This document shows, piece by piece, positions 6,731 through 15,374 of a DNA stretch of 26,426 bases. This stretch comes from an uncultured Bacilli bacterium. GTDB taxonomy: Bacteria; Bacillota_I; Bacilli_A; RF39; UBA660. A program made the position numbers and the translations under genes. Location of the stretch: positions 1-26,426 of the forward strand of contig CANROR010000010.1 in the NCBI GenBank assembly GCA_947632275.1, read 5' to 3'. The notes under the pieces are model-generated. The model made no database searches and had not been told where the DNA came from. It saw only the letters and a program-made list of their open reading frames with translations. The first letter of the stretch is position 1, and each line of letters opens with the position of its first letter.

Positions 6731-9700
6731 TTATAATCCGACTCGATATGGATTACTATAACTACCATCTCCTCCTTTAAGCTTCACACTAGATGTGAGA
6801 TAAAAACAAGGACGTATTCCATTTGCATTTAGATTTATGATACTATATCCCAGGATTCCGGTGTTACCAATATAATAGGCACTATCGCCATTCAGTGAAG
6901 AAGCGGAAATAGTCCATTCATTCAATCCCATACTTAGCCAAGAAGCATAACTGTAGTCTGAGGCATACATTAAGCCTATTTTATTTGGTATTTCTGATAT
7001 TATTCCATTTAAACTCCAGGTATGGGTTGTTATTAACTTGTCTGTATCTATTTTTTTTGTATTTTTTAAATAATTCAAATATGTTGTATTTAAATTTGTT
7101 TTTCTTAATTCGCTTTCCGACCAGTCATTTACATTATTATCTTTGCTTGACCAATAATATCCACCGATTTTAGAATAATTTGCTTTATTTCCTTTATAAT
7201 ATCCATCTCCGCCATTGTAATCGTCACCAGCAGTATATGCTGCTGCAAATGCACCGGTTGTACCCAATTCAGTTGTCGTAGCATAATCATATTTAATTAA
7301 TTTCATTTCATATTGACCATAATCTTCACTTTTTTCATCTTCGTTTTTAAATAATCCTATGATTCTATATAAATCAGAATCACCATTAGCACATGTTCCT
7401 GTTGTAGTTGAAGTCCCGTCTAAACATACATAATTATTTACATATTCATAATTATAACCCTCATAACGATACGAATCATCTTGGGCTCCTTTAGAACTAG
7501 ACGAATCATGATAGTATAATGTTGATTCTAAATAATTACTTGCTGTAAAGCAGTTACTAACTTGTTGATTAATGCATTTAGCCGCTAATATTTCTATTTT
7601 AAATTCTTTTTGATTATTGGTATTAAATGCGCTTACCATACCATTACTATCTACTGCTTGGACTTTTATTGTATATGTATTTCCTTCAGTTATTCCTTCA
7701 TTAAAAATATATCTATCCGTTAAGTATGGCGTTATGTTTTCATCTTTTTGGACACCATCTAAATAATATCTATATGCCTTTATAGTTCCTGTTCCATTTG
7801 TAGCACTCACATTTACTGTTATACTTGTCAGTGTAACACTCATTGATGTTATTGTTACAGTTGGATAAGTATAGTCAGCTGTTGTTCCAGTTCCGACTTC
7901 TGAATTCTTAGATCTTCGGCCATTGGCATCTTCTACATAGGCTCTTATGTTATATTCTTTACTTGGATCTAATCCGGTTAATGTTGTTGTTCCAGTTGTG
8001 GTCGTATTGGCAACCGCTCCACCAAAACTTGTTCCATCATTACTACTAAAGTAATATCTTGCAATATTCGCGGTTCCTTGCTTTGCTGTGACACTGACAT
8101 CTAAACTATTCCATGTGGGATTACTTGTTGTTGGGGTTCCTATACTTGGATTTTCATATTTTATATTCCCTATTCCTTGTCTGCCATAGTTGTCAGTTAC
8201 TTTTGCATATAAGGTTGGACTATCTTCTACTGGTACTGTAAAGGTATAAGTATTATTTGTTCCTTGGGCATAACTACTTCCTCCATTACTATATTCATAT
8301 TTACTTATACTTTGATTTGTTCCATTTAGCTTACTTAGAGTGACACTGGCTATTACTCCTATACTTGTACCATTTACGGTGCCAAAATTTAAACTTACAC
8401 TTGGGTCTACATAGGTTAGACTTGCTTGATTTGTATAATCATATTCATCTACTATTTGGACATATAATGTATTCGTCGTATTAATCATGTTTTCAAAGGT
8501 ATGTTTAGTATTATTTTCTACTTCTGTCCAACTACTTCCATCACTACTATATTTATATCCTTTTATTTCCCCTGTTCCTTTATGCCCTGTTGCTACTACT
8601 TTAAAATTATTTGCTTCTCCTGCTTCTAAACTTATATCTACTGTTGCTTTTTCATACTTTTTAATTGTTGTACTGCCACTTACTGTATTTGATTCTCTTT
8701 TATTTTTATCTATGGCATAGACACTTACATTATAGGTTACATCTTTAATTGTATCTGGTGTATGATCAAATGTATAGGTTATGGCATTTCCTTCAATACT
8801 GGTTGGAGTTTTACATTCTCCTTCATTTACTTTAAAACAATAACTTTCAACATCAGCATCACCTTTGGTTACTTCCACTATTGCACTCACACTTTTATAA
8901 GTACTTGTAACATTTAAGGTACCTAAGCTTGGATTAGTATAACTGGTGATTACATGGTCGGTTGTATGTCCTTTAGCGTCTTCCGCATAAGCTTCTACTT
9001 TGATATTGCCTGTTTTAGGCATTTCAAAATTATATGTATTGCTTGAACTACTATTATATGATTCTCCATCATTTACTTTAAAATAATAAGTAGTAAATGG
9101 ACGTGAGCCTTGGGTTACATTTAAGGTTGCTATTATACTTGTTCCATCTATTTTCGTTAACACTACATTTTGAGATGTTGGTTCTATATAACTTGTTGTT
9201 AAGGTTTCTTTATAAATATTACTTTCTTTATTATTACTATCTATTACTTTGACCCAGATTGGAAATTCCGTATCTGATGTTAGACTATCGAAAGTATAGG
9301 AATGGGTTGAATCAATACTTTCAAACTCTGTCCAGTTTTCTCCCCCATTCTTACTATACATGTATTTTGTTATGGTGCCTGTTCCTGGAGTTGCACTTAC
9401 ATCAAGTTTAATACTATCTTTTGTGATTGTTGGTGTTACATCAATATGAACATAATTATATTCGGATGTTGATATTGCTTGAACATATTCTTCTTTACTT
9501 TCTCTTCCAATGCTATCTTTTAATTTGATTTTAACATTATATTCTTGATTAGCTTCTAAGTCATTTATTACTTGGGTTTTACTTCCCACGAACCATTCTT
9601 GAACTACACTTCCATCTTTCTTTTCAACTTGATATGAATATTCACCTATAGGATTAGTACTTTCCTTTGTGTTAGTTGTTAAAGTTACACTATACCATGT

Positions 9701-11017
9701 ATTGTCACTTACATCTACACTTTCTACTTCTGGATAGACATATTCTAAAGTACTTACTGGTTTTTCATAAGCTGTACTTTTTACATGATTACTATCTTCA
9801 ACTTCGATCTTTAATTCATAACTACTTGTATCACTTAAGCCTTCATAGGTATATTCATTAGAAGCTATCGATGTAATTAATTCTCCATCTTTATAGTAAT
9901 GATAGGTTGCGATTTCGCCATCTCGACCTATTGCATTTACAGTGGCTTTAATACTATATAAACCTCTTTCAAATGTTACACCATTTATTATTGGTCCCTT
10001 ATATTCATTAGTTGTGACATTTGTTTGATACGTATTTGATTTCATTCCCGATTCATCTTCGACATAACTATAGATTGTATAGGTTGTATTAGGTTGTAAT
10101 CCTTCAAAGGTATAACTCGGTTCTGTTGTTTCTTCATATCTTACAGTTTCGGCGCTCATTAAGGATATATCATTCGTTTGGGCTTTTTCATATCCATAGT
10201 AATATTTAACTACATTTTCTGTTCCCTTATTGACTGTTGGCGTAAATGTAATTGTATTATATGTTTTTTCTACTTCACTTGTTTTTACTTCTGGTAACGC
10301 ATAACTCGGCATTTTTTCTGTTGTTATATATACTTGAGCATTTAACTTTTTTCCTGTATTATCATTTTGGTCTTTATCTTTAAAATTAACTAAAGTTACT
10401 TTTACTTGCCATTTTTGTTCGCTTTCAGGATTTGCATTTATATCATAATCGCTAGTTATTAAAAAAGTTTCATGTTTCTTTTTGGTTATATCATATCCAC
10501 CTTCGACCTTTTTTAATCCCTTTATATTATCAACTGGATTATTATTAGGAGCTATTACTTCTAAAATTATTTCTGGTCTTTCTTCTTCTGTGGTATATTC
10601 AAAATCATTTTCTCCTATCACAAAGAATAAGTTATATCTAGCATTAGCGTTATTGGTATCGTCATTGGCTAGTAAATGTGCACTTAATTCTACACCATCA
10701 CCTAAACTTTTACTATCTGGACCAAAGTTTTTTTGATTAGCATTTATAACTATATCACTATTGTCATGTTCTTCATCACTATTGTGTTCATCGTTCTTAG
10801 TATCATCAGTTACATCGATATCTTTTAGACTAAAGGTTAGGTTATCAACAGTTCCTGTTTTAACATTGGTAAGAGCAGAAGTTCCATCATTCATTTGAGC
10901 TTGAAAGTAGGCATAAGAAAAGCCAATGACTAACAAAAGAAAAGTTAATAGTACGACGAGCATATATTTCTTTTCAATTGGTGACATTTCTTTTAACTTA
11001 TTCCAATTTTCTTTCAT
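6731..11017 (-). CDS. Giant modular surface protein with fibronectin-III-like repeats
   Basis: A 1428-residue exported protein of unknown function, probably displayed at the cell surface and perhaps an adhesin. Residues 18-37 form a membrane segment ending FSYAYF, like the signal region of TasA/camelysin-type proteins processed by SipW. Residues about 41-235 resemble the following beta domain. Residues 241-1144 contain ten modules of about 85-105 residues with a shared pattern: a YxYxxDG-type strand, later a VEDxxGxxS motif, and a boundary Tyr or Asn-Pro. The last 284 residues form a Cys-containing domain with LYRIIGLF, KIGLMYASDYSYASW and the ending GIRPCFYLTSSVKLKGGDG, a type common at the C-terminus of large Firmicutes surface proteins (DUF6273-like, from memory). 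There is no LPXTG. The gene has its own promoter and terminator inside a conserved housekeeping region, so it looks like an inserted single-gene unit. The start ATG is preceded by AGGAG at a slightly long distance. Confidence 0.9.
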   Translation of the reverse strand: MKENWNKLKEMSPIEKKYMLVVLLTFLLLVIGFSYAYFQAQMNDGTSALTNVKTGTVDNLTFSLKDIDVTDDTKNDEHNSDEEHDNSDIVINANQKNFGPDSKSLGDGVELSAHLLANDDTNNANARYNLFFVIGENDFEYTTEEERPEIILEVIAPNNNPVDNIKGLKKVEGGYDITKKKHETFLITSDYDINANPESEQKWQVKVTLVNFKDKDQNDNTGKKLNAQVYITTEKMPSYALPEVKTSEVEKTYNTITFTPTVNKGTENVVKYYYGYEKAQTNDISLMSAETVRYEETTEPSYTFEGLQPNTTYTIYSYVEDESGMKSNTYQTNVTTNEYKGPIINGVTFERGLYSIKATVNAIGRDGEIATYHYYKDGELITSIASNEYTYEGLSDTSSYELKIEVEDSNHVKSTAYEKPVSTLEYVYPEVESVDVSDNTWYSVTLTTNTKESTNPIGEYSYQVEKKDGSVVQEWFVGSKTQVINDLEANQEYNVKIKLKDSIGRESKEEYVQAISTSEYNYVHIDVTPTITKDSIKLDVSATPGTGTITKYMYSKNGGENWTEFESIDSTHSYTFDSLTSDTEFPIWVKVIDSNNKESNIYKETLTTSYIEPTSQNVVLTKIDGTSIIATLNVTQGSRPFTTYYFKVNDGESYNSSSSNTYNFEMPKTGNIKVEAYAEDAKGHTTDHVITSYTNPSLGTLNVTSTYKSVSAIVEVTKGDADVESYCFKVNEGECKTPTSIEGNAITYTFDHTPDTIKDVTYNVSVYAIDKNKRESNTVSGSTTIKKYEKATVDISLEAGEANNFKVVATGHKGTGEIKGYKYSSDGSSWTEVENNTKHTFENMINTTNTLYVQIVDEYDYTNQASLTYVDPSVSLNFGTVNGTSIGVIASVTLSKLNGTNQSISKYEYSNGGSSYAQGTNNTYTFTVPVEDSPTLYAKVTDNYGRQGIGNIKYENPSIGTPTTSNPTWNSLDVSVTAKQGTANIARYYFSSNDGTSFGGAVANTTTTGTTTLTGLDPSKEYNIRAYVEDANGRRSKNSEVGTGTTADYTYPTVTITSMSVTLTSITVNVSATNGTGTIKAYRYYLDGVQKDENITPYLTDRYIFNEGITEGNTYTIKVQAVDSNGMVSAFNTNNQKEFKIEILAAKCINQQVSNCFTASNYLESTLYYHDSSSSKGAQDDSYRYEGYNYEYVNNYVCLDGTSTTTGTCANGDSDLYRIIGLFKNEDEKSEDYGQYEMKLIKYDYATTTELGTTGAFAAAYTAGDDYNGGDGYYKGNKANYSKIGGYYWSSKDNNVNDWSESELRKTNLNTTYLNYLKNTKKIDTDKLITTHTWSLNGIISEIPNKIGLMYASDYSYASWLSMGLNEWTISASSLNGDSAYYIGNTGILGYSIINLNANGIRPCFYLTSSVKLKGGDGSYSNPYRVGL

Positions 11018-11066
11018 TATTACCTACTCCTATTATTATTGTTAGCTTTTCTCCTATTATAGGTAC

Positions 11067-11095
11067 ATTATACAGATATTGTGCTTTTAATTCAA
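11067..11095 (-). promoter_or_regulatory. Promoter of the large surface protein gene
   Basis: The minus strand has TTGAAT (11095-11090), 17 bp, then a perfect TATAAT (11072-11067). The leader of about 40 nt holds two AGGAG copies; the one nearer the ATG is the likely ribosome binding site. Confidence 0.8.
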
Positions 11096-11114
11096 GCAAA
11101 AATTTTTTCCTATA

Positions 11115-11157
11115 CAAAAACAAGAGTTTCCTTAATTTTCTAAGTACAAACTCTTGT
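11115..11157 (-). terminator. Terminator of rpmE
   Basis: ACAAGAGTTT (minus strand, 11157-11148) pairs with AAACTCTTGT (11129-11120). A further TAAG/CTTA lies inside the loop, and a T-rich tail follows. It begins 15 nt after the rpmE stop. Confidence 0.85.
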
Positions 11158-11172
11158 CTTTTTAAATTATAT

Positions 11173-11385
11173 CTATTTTGTTTCTTTATCTAATCCAAAT
11201 TTCCGATTAAATTTTTCGATATTACCTGTTTTTCTTGCCATACCTTGTTTGCCTGTATAAACAGGATGACATTCACTACAAATTTCTACATCAATTTTGT
11301 CTTTAGTAGATTTTGTTGTAAATGTGGCACCACATGCACAAGTAACAACGGCATCTTTCATTTCAGGATGGATATTTTTTTTCAT
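11173..11385 (-). CDS. rpmE: Ribosomal protein L31 (zinc-binding form)
   Basis: Component of the large ribosomal subunit near the central protuberance. The 70 residues carry Cys16 and Cys18 (CACG) and the pair in CSECHPVYTG (Cys36 and Cys39), so this is the C+ zinc-binding type rather than the zinc-free paralogue used under zinc limitation. The ATG is preceded by AAGGAG. It has its own promoter, a short leader with a perfect hairpin, and a terminator. In B. subtilis rpmE lies near murA, prfA and prmC, as here. Confidence 0.98.
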   Translation of the reverse strand: MKKNIHPEMKDAVVTCACGATFTTKSTKDKIDVEICSECHPVYTGKQGMARKTGNIEKFNRKFGLDKETK

Positions 11386-11403
11386 AATTTCTCTCCTTCC
11401 GCC

Positions 11404-11422
11404 ATGCTTAATTTTTAAGCAT
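11404..11422 (-). promoter_or_regulatory. Hairpin in the rpmE leader
   Basis: ATGCTTAA/TTAAGCAT is a perfect 8-bp stem with a 3-nt loop, directly upstream of the ribosome binding site (GGCGGAAGGAG) and downstream of the promoter. It has no U-tract. It may be an L31 autoregulatory leader element; that role is inferred. Confidence 0.5.
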
Positions 11423-11440
11423 AGTTATTTCGTCTTAAGT

Positions 11441-11468
11441 ATTATAACATACTTTTTTATTTGAGCAA
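11441..11468 (-). promoter_or_regulatory. Promoter of rpmE
   Basis: The minus strand has TGTTATAAT (extended, perfect -10 at 11446-11441) with TTGCTC (11468-11463) 16 bp upstream. Transcription should begin about 50 nt before the start codon. Confidence 0.75.
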
Positions 11469-11484
11469 GTAAATTTTAACTACT

Positions 11485-12171
11485 TTACTTAATAATTTTT
11501 AAAATATCATTGGCAATTTTCTGATGTGCTTGATAATTTAAATAGTAACTGGTGGGTTGTAAATAATAATTTTTATTTAAGGAAAGCGGTAATAAATCTA
11601 AATATTTAGTATTATAAGTTAAAGATAATTTTTGAATATTTTTATTAATTATTAACGTCGTATTTTTATCTAAATTATAGGCGGGATAAATACCTAGAAT
11701 AATAATTGGTTTATCATAAAAAGTTCGAATAGTACTTAAAACATCTTTATAATTTAAGATAAACTGATTTATATATTCTTCATAATCGACTTTTCTAAGC
11801 GAAAGGTCGGCGAATTCATCTAAACCAATAGCAATAGTTAAAATATCAGCTTGTTCGATAACTTGTTTAATTGGTTTTCTCGTTTTTTTCCCAAGTTCAT
11901 TTTTTTCTAACCAATAATCTAATTTTTCAATATCTAAATGCGAAAGACAAAATTCTTTATTAAAATCATTTAAATTATTTTTATTTTCATAGTAATCACT
12001 TAAATAATCATTAAAACTTATGCCGACGACATTATAAGGCGTCATCCCTAAACTAAAACCATCGCCTAGAGCGACTAAATTGATTTTAGATTTGTTTGAA
12101 TGAAAATAAATTAAAAAAGTGATGATACTACCAATTACAATTATTAATAATAATTTATATCTTCTTTTCAT
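11485..12171 (-). CDS. SGNH/GDSL-like protein with altered catalytic residues
   Basis: The 228 residues start with a basic stretch and a membrane anchor (about 6-23), so the domain should lie outside the cell. The fold is recognisable from NLVALGDGFSLGM (block I), ILTIAIGLDEF (block III), IIILGIYP, and the final NYQAHQKIANDIL (block V). The catalytic set is changed: GDS reads GDG (Gly38 replaces the nucleophile Ser), GxND reads GLDE, and the Asp of DxxH is Asn, while the His remains. Ser40, two residues later, could substitute. It may be a binding protein rather than an esterase. The start is preceded by GGGGGTT and lies 12 nt after the T-run of the murA terminator, so expression depends on read-through or an unseen promoter. 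Substrate unknown. Confidence 0.8.
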   Translation of the reverse strand: MKRRYKLLLIIVIGSIITFLIYFHSNKSKINLVALGDGFSLGMTPYNVVGISFNDYLSDYYENKNNLNDFNKEFCLSHLDIEKLDYWLEKNELGKKTRKPIKQVIEQADILTIAIGLDEFADLSLRKVDYEEYINQFILNYKDVLSTIRTFYDKPIIILGIYPAYNLDKNTTLIINKNIQKLSLTYNTKYLDLLPLSLNKNYYLQPTSYYLNYQAHQKIANDILKIIK

Positions 12172-12183
12172 ATAACCCCCATG

Positions 12184-12209
12184 AAAAAAGTAGAGATGTT
12201 ACTCTCTAC
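12184..12209 (-). terminator. Terminator of murA
   Basis: GTAGAGA/TCTCTAC, 7 bp with a 6-nt loop, is followed on the minus strand by six T (12189-12184). The stem begins 1 nt after the murA stop codon. Confidence 0.85.
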
Positions 12210-12210
12210 A

Positions 12211-13464
12211 TTATACTTCTTCAATCTCAATCTTAGCACCAACATCTGACAATTTGGTAATTATTCGCTCATATCCTCTTAGAATGTGGTCGGCATCATT
12301 AATAATAGTTGTGCCATCGGCAATTAAACCCGCGGTAACTAAAGCCGCCCCACTTCTTAAATCCGTTGCCGTCAGTTCGGCGCCATGTAATTTATTAGGG
12401 CCATAAAAGATAGCGTGTTGTCTTTCATATTCGATTTTCGCTCCCATTTTTTGCAGATTTGGCACATGCCCCATGCGATTTTCAAAAATCGTTTCTTCAA
12501 ATTGACTAACGCCTTCGGCTTGGGTTAAAAGGACACTCACCGGTTGACCTAAATCGGTTGGAAAACCCGGATAAACAACGGTTCTCACATTAACGGCTTT
12601 TAATTTATCACATTTATTTAATATTACTTGATGGCGATTTATTTTCATTTTCACGCCCATTTCTTTTAATTTATTTAAAACAACTTTTAAATGGTTCGGA
12701 TTAACCCCATCAACAATTAAATTTTTACCAATCAAAGCGCCCATGATAATGTAGGTTCCAGCCTCAATCCGATCGGGAATTACATTAATGGTGGCGCCAT
12801 TTAATTTTTTTACCCCCGTGATTTTTATCGTTTCGGTGCCGGCCCCTTTAATTTTGGCTCCCATTTTATTTAAAAACTTCGCAATGTTTTCGATTTCGAC
12901 TTCCCGCGCCGCATTGTGGATAACTGTTTTCCCCGTGGCTAAAACGGCCGCGAATAAAATATTAATCGTGGCCCCAACGGAGGCAAAATCTAAGTAAATG
13001 TCGGCCCCCTTTAATTCTTTAGCTTCAATAATATATTTACTTTTTTTTCGTTTTACTTTTGCCCCTAGAGCTTCAAAACCTTTAAGATGTAAATCAATCG
13101 GCCGTGAACCAATATTACAGCCTCCAGGAAAATACATTTCCACTTTTTTAAAGCGACCTAGTAAAGCCCCCATGAAATAATAAGAAGCTCGGAGTTTATT
13201 ACTTAAATTCTCGGTGATTAATTTATTTTGCGCTTCTTTCGCATTAATTATTAACGCATTTTTTTCATCGGTAACTTGAACGTTTAAAAGATTTAAAATT
13301 TCTAATAAAGCATCTTTATCCGAGATGTTAGGAACATTTTTAATAACACTTGTTCCCTCCGCGAGAATGGCGGCCGGAATTAAAGCTACCGCACTATTTT
13401 TAGCACCCCCGATTTTAATCGTCCCACTTAAAGTTTTATTTCCTTCAATGATAATTCTTTTCAA
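12211..13464 (-). CDS. murA: UDP-N-acetylglucosamine 1-carboxyvinyltransferase
   Basis: Transfers enolpyruvate from PEP to UDP-GlcNAc, the first committed step of peptidoglycan synthesis and the fosfomycin target. The catalytic Cys is present in PGGCNIGSRPIDLHL (Cys116), with the EPT fold throughout and C-terminal DLRSGAALVTAGLIADG. I chose a TTG start at 13464. The ATG at 13473 touches AAGGAG with no spacer and cannot be used well, whereas the TTG lies 9 nt after it and makes the protein begin MKRIIIEGNKTLSG, in register with B. subtilis MurAA. The result is 417 residues, normal length. A consensus promoter lies just upstream and a strong terminator just after, so it forms a single-gene unit. 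Confidence 0.97.
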   Translation of the reverse strand: MKRIIIEGNKTLSGTIKIGGAKNSAVALIPAAILAEGTSVIKNVPNISDKDALLEILNLLNVQVTDEKNALIINAKEAQNKLITENLSNKLRASYYFMGALLGRFKKVEMYFPGGCNIGSRPIDLHLKGFEALGAKVKRKKSKYIIEAKELKGADIYLDFASVGATINILFAAVLATGKTVIHNAAREVEIENIAKFLNKMGAKIKGAGTETIKITGVKKLNGATINVIPDRIEAGTYIIMGALIGKNLIVDGVNPNHLKVVLNKLKEMGVKMKINRHQVILNKCDKLKAVNVRTVVYPGFPTDLGQPVSVLLTQAEGVSQFEETIFENRMGHVPNLQKMGAKIEYERQHAIFYGPNKLHGAELTATDLRSGAALVTAGLIADGTTIINDADHILRGYERIITKLSDVGAKIEIEEV

Positions 13465-13497
13465 AGCAATCATCTCCTTTGGTTTTTATCTAATTTT

Positions 13498-13526
13498 ACT
13501 ATAGCGATTTTTTGATTAAGTGTCAA
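13498..13526 (-). promoter_or_regulatory. Promoter of murA
   Basis: The minus strand has a perfect TTGACA (13526-13521), 17 bp, then TATAGT (13503-13498). The -35 ends 4 nt beyond the stop codon of the upstream gene. This is among the strongest promoters in the window. Confidence 0.88.
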
Positions 13527-13530
13527 ACTA

Positions 13531-14067
13531 TTATTTAAACATATGGATAATTCCTAAAATTAAAAGTAAAGCAATACCCAAGATATTGGCAAGTTTTCCT
13601 AATTTATTAGAAGCGTATTTGCCAATTGTTAAGCCTAAATAGGTAAAAGATGCACTACAAATGGCAAAAATTAAACTAGCTAGTAAATATTTACTTGTAA
13701 TGGCACTAAGACCGAGACCAACCGAAAAACTATCAATACTTACCGACAAAGCAATTAAAAATAACCCCCACAGTTTTAAATTAAACTCGACTTCTTCATC
13801 TTTAAAATAATGATAAGCAATATTAAAAGCTAAAATAATTAGAATAATACCTAAGATTTTATTGGTTGTTAAACTAAGTAAACTAATAATTGATTTACCA
13901 ATAATATTACCTAAAAGGGGCATAAAAAAATGTAAAATTCCGACCATCAAAGGCAATAAATAAAGTTTATTTTTGGCGCTATTTAAAGCCCCTAAACTTA
14001 AACACAAAGAAAAAGTATCCATGGATAAGGATATACCTATAAGCAAAATGGATACTAATTCTTGCAT
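13531..14067 (-). CDS. mntP: MntP/YtaF-family membrane protein
   Basis: The 178 residues form six hydrophobic segments in two repeats, each with the acidic signature of the family (SLSMDTFSL near the N-terminus and SVSIDSFSVGLGL in the middle). MntP exports manganese; the related YtaF is linked to sporulation. The two cannot be told apart with certainty here. The B. subtilis order prfA-prmC-spoIIR-(ywlB)-mntP, and a length close to MntP, favour MntP. It is last in the prfA operon, 40 nt after spoIIR, with AGGTGAT before its ATG. No terminator is visible before the murA promoter. Confidence 0.85.
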   Translation of the reverse strand: MQELVSILLIGISLSMDTFSLCLSLGALNSAKNKLYLLPLMVGILHFFMPLLGNIIGKSIISLLSLTTNKILGIILIILAFNIAYHYFKDEEVEFNLKLWGLFLIALSVSIDSFSVGLGLSAITSKYLLASLIFAICSASFTYLGLTIGKYASNKLGKLANILGIALLLILGIIHMFK

Positions 14068-14107
14068 AATATCACCTATAAAATTATATTAGGGGCAAGC
14101 TTTTTTA

Positions 14108-14617
14108 TTAATAAAATTTATCAATTATTTTTTTGACTAAAAAAGTATATTCGACTTCATCTTTTTTATCTTCTTGAGCTTCTAAAAGGCAAAGGGGTGG
14201 AAATAATACACACCACCAGTTATCGCCGGTGCCTTTGCCTAAAGTTACGACTAACGATTCATAATTGCCGGCCGGATAAGTAACGCCATAATAGACTTTC
14301 TCCGGGAAATAATTACTTCCAAAATTTATTTTATAATCACTAGTATAATTTTTTATTTTATCTTCAATGGTTGGAATTAATTTTTGAATTTTTTGGCGAG
14401 TTACTTCTATAGACTTAGATGAAGTTAAAACTCCATTAATCACCGGTTCTATTTCTTCATTAATTTGCTTTTTTAAATTTTGATCTTCCGTGCTATTACT
14501 GTTTGCAATAATCCGGTAGCGAATGGATTCTTTTGGAATAACAACATTGTTACTGGTCTTAACTTGACTTAATAAAACTACGACAATGATAAATAAAATA
14601 ATAATTATTTTTTTCAA
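14108..14617 (-). CDS. spoIIR: Stage II sporulation protein R
   Basis: Signalling protein made in the forespore under SigF and secreted into the intermembrane space, where it triggers SpoIIGA to process pro-SigE. The 169 residues comprise a signal/anchor segment (2-18), IRYRIIANSNSTEDQ (32-46), and the hallmark YPAGNYESLVVTLGKGTGDN leading into WWCVLFPPLC (134-143). The start codon is TTG at 14617, preceded by AGGTGA at 7 nt. It directly follows prmC, as in B. subtilis. The 43-nt gap shows no clear SigF-type promoter to my eye. Identification is firm. Confidence 0.97.
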   Translation of the reverse strand: MKKIIIILFIIVVVLLSQVKTSNNVVIPKESIRYRIIANSNSTEDQNLKKQINEEIEPVINGVLTSSKSIEVTRQKIQKLIPTIEDKIKNYTSDYKINFGSNYFPEKVYYGVTYPAGNYESLVVTLGKGTGDNWWCVLFPPLCLLEAQEDKKDEVEYTFLVKKIIDKFY

Positions 14618-14660
14618 AATTTGTTCACCTATTAATTATTTAGAGCAAATAAAAAGATAT

Positions 14661-15374
14661 TTATTCACTAAAAATGAATAAATACCGGTCTAAATTATGG
14701 AAATCTTTTTGAAATTCATATTTATAATTAGGATAATGTTCTTCTAATAACTTAGTTAAGGATTCTTTCTCATCACTCCCAATTTCAAAAGCTATTAAAA
14801 ATTTTTCTTTTAAAATATCTTTACTATACGCTAAAATTTTTTTATAAAAATATATTCCGTCATCGGCCGCGAATAAAGCTAAATGAGGTTCATATTTTTT
14901 GACTTTTTCTTCCACGAAACCATCATAAGAAAGATATGGGGGATTACTAATTATAATATCATATTTTCCTAGTGGTTTTTTAGCTATATCTCCTTCAATA
15001 AAATTTATATCAACTTCGTTAAGAATGGCATTTTCTTGGGCAAGTTTTAATGCTTCAGAAGATATATCAACCGCCGTTATATTAGCATCAAGTTCTTTTT
15101 TTAAAGCAATAGCAATACATCCACTGCCCGTCCCAAAATCAATAATATCTAATTTTTTATTAAACATTTTTTTAGCATAATTAATAGTTTTTTCAACTAA
15201 AAGTTCGGTTTCAAACCGCGGAATTAAAACATTTTTATTAACTTTAATTATGGAGTTATAAAATTCCACATTCCCAATTAAATATTGGACAGGATAACCT
15301 TTTTTTAATTTCCTAAAAGCTTGTTCTTGCTTAGCAAGCGGAACATACTTTTTGATTAATTCTTCATCGCTCAT
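14661..15374 (-). CDS. prmC: Release factor glutamine methyltransferase, short N-terminus
   Basis: Methylates the glutamine of the GGQ motif of release factors, including PrfA encoded just upstream. Visible motifs are VQYLIGNVEFY, LIPRFETELLVE, the SAM-binding loop DFGTGSGCIAIA (79-90) and the catalytic NPPY (144-147). The protein has 237 residues; the usual 275-285 include an N-terminal helical domain, which is about 40 residues shorter here. The ATG overlaps the stop codon of the preceding gene (ATGA), so the start is well fixed and the short domain is genuine rather than a wrong start. The operon order prfA-x-prmC-spoIIR is conserved except for the extra gene. Confidence 0.95.
   Translation of the reverse strand: MSDEELIKKYVPLAKQEQAFRKLKKGYPVQYLIGNVEFYNSIIKVNKNVLIPRFETELLVEKTINYAKKMFNKKLDIIDFGTGSGCIAIALKKELDANITAVDISSEALKLAQENAILNEVDINFIEGDIAKKPLGKYDIIISNPPYLSYDGFVEEKVKKYEPHLALFAADDGIYFYKKILAYSKDILKEKFLIAFEIGSDEKESLTKLLEEHYPNYKYEFQKDFHNLDRYLFIFSE

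Noticed and set aside
6658..6768. N-terminal extension of RpiB by 37 residues up to 6768.
   Set aside because: It overlaps the neighbouring gene's end and terminator, has no ribosome binding site, and RpiB proteins start at MKIYIGCDH with AGGAGG just before.
12203..12215. TATAAT on the minus strand at the end of murA as promoter of the SGNH-like gene.
   Set aside because: No -35 at proper distance, and the transcript would run straight into the murA terminator.
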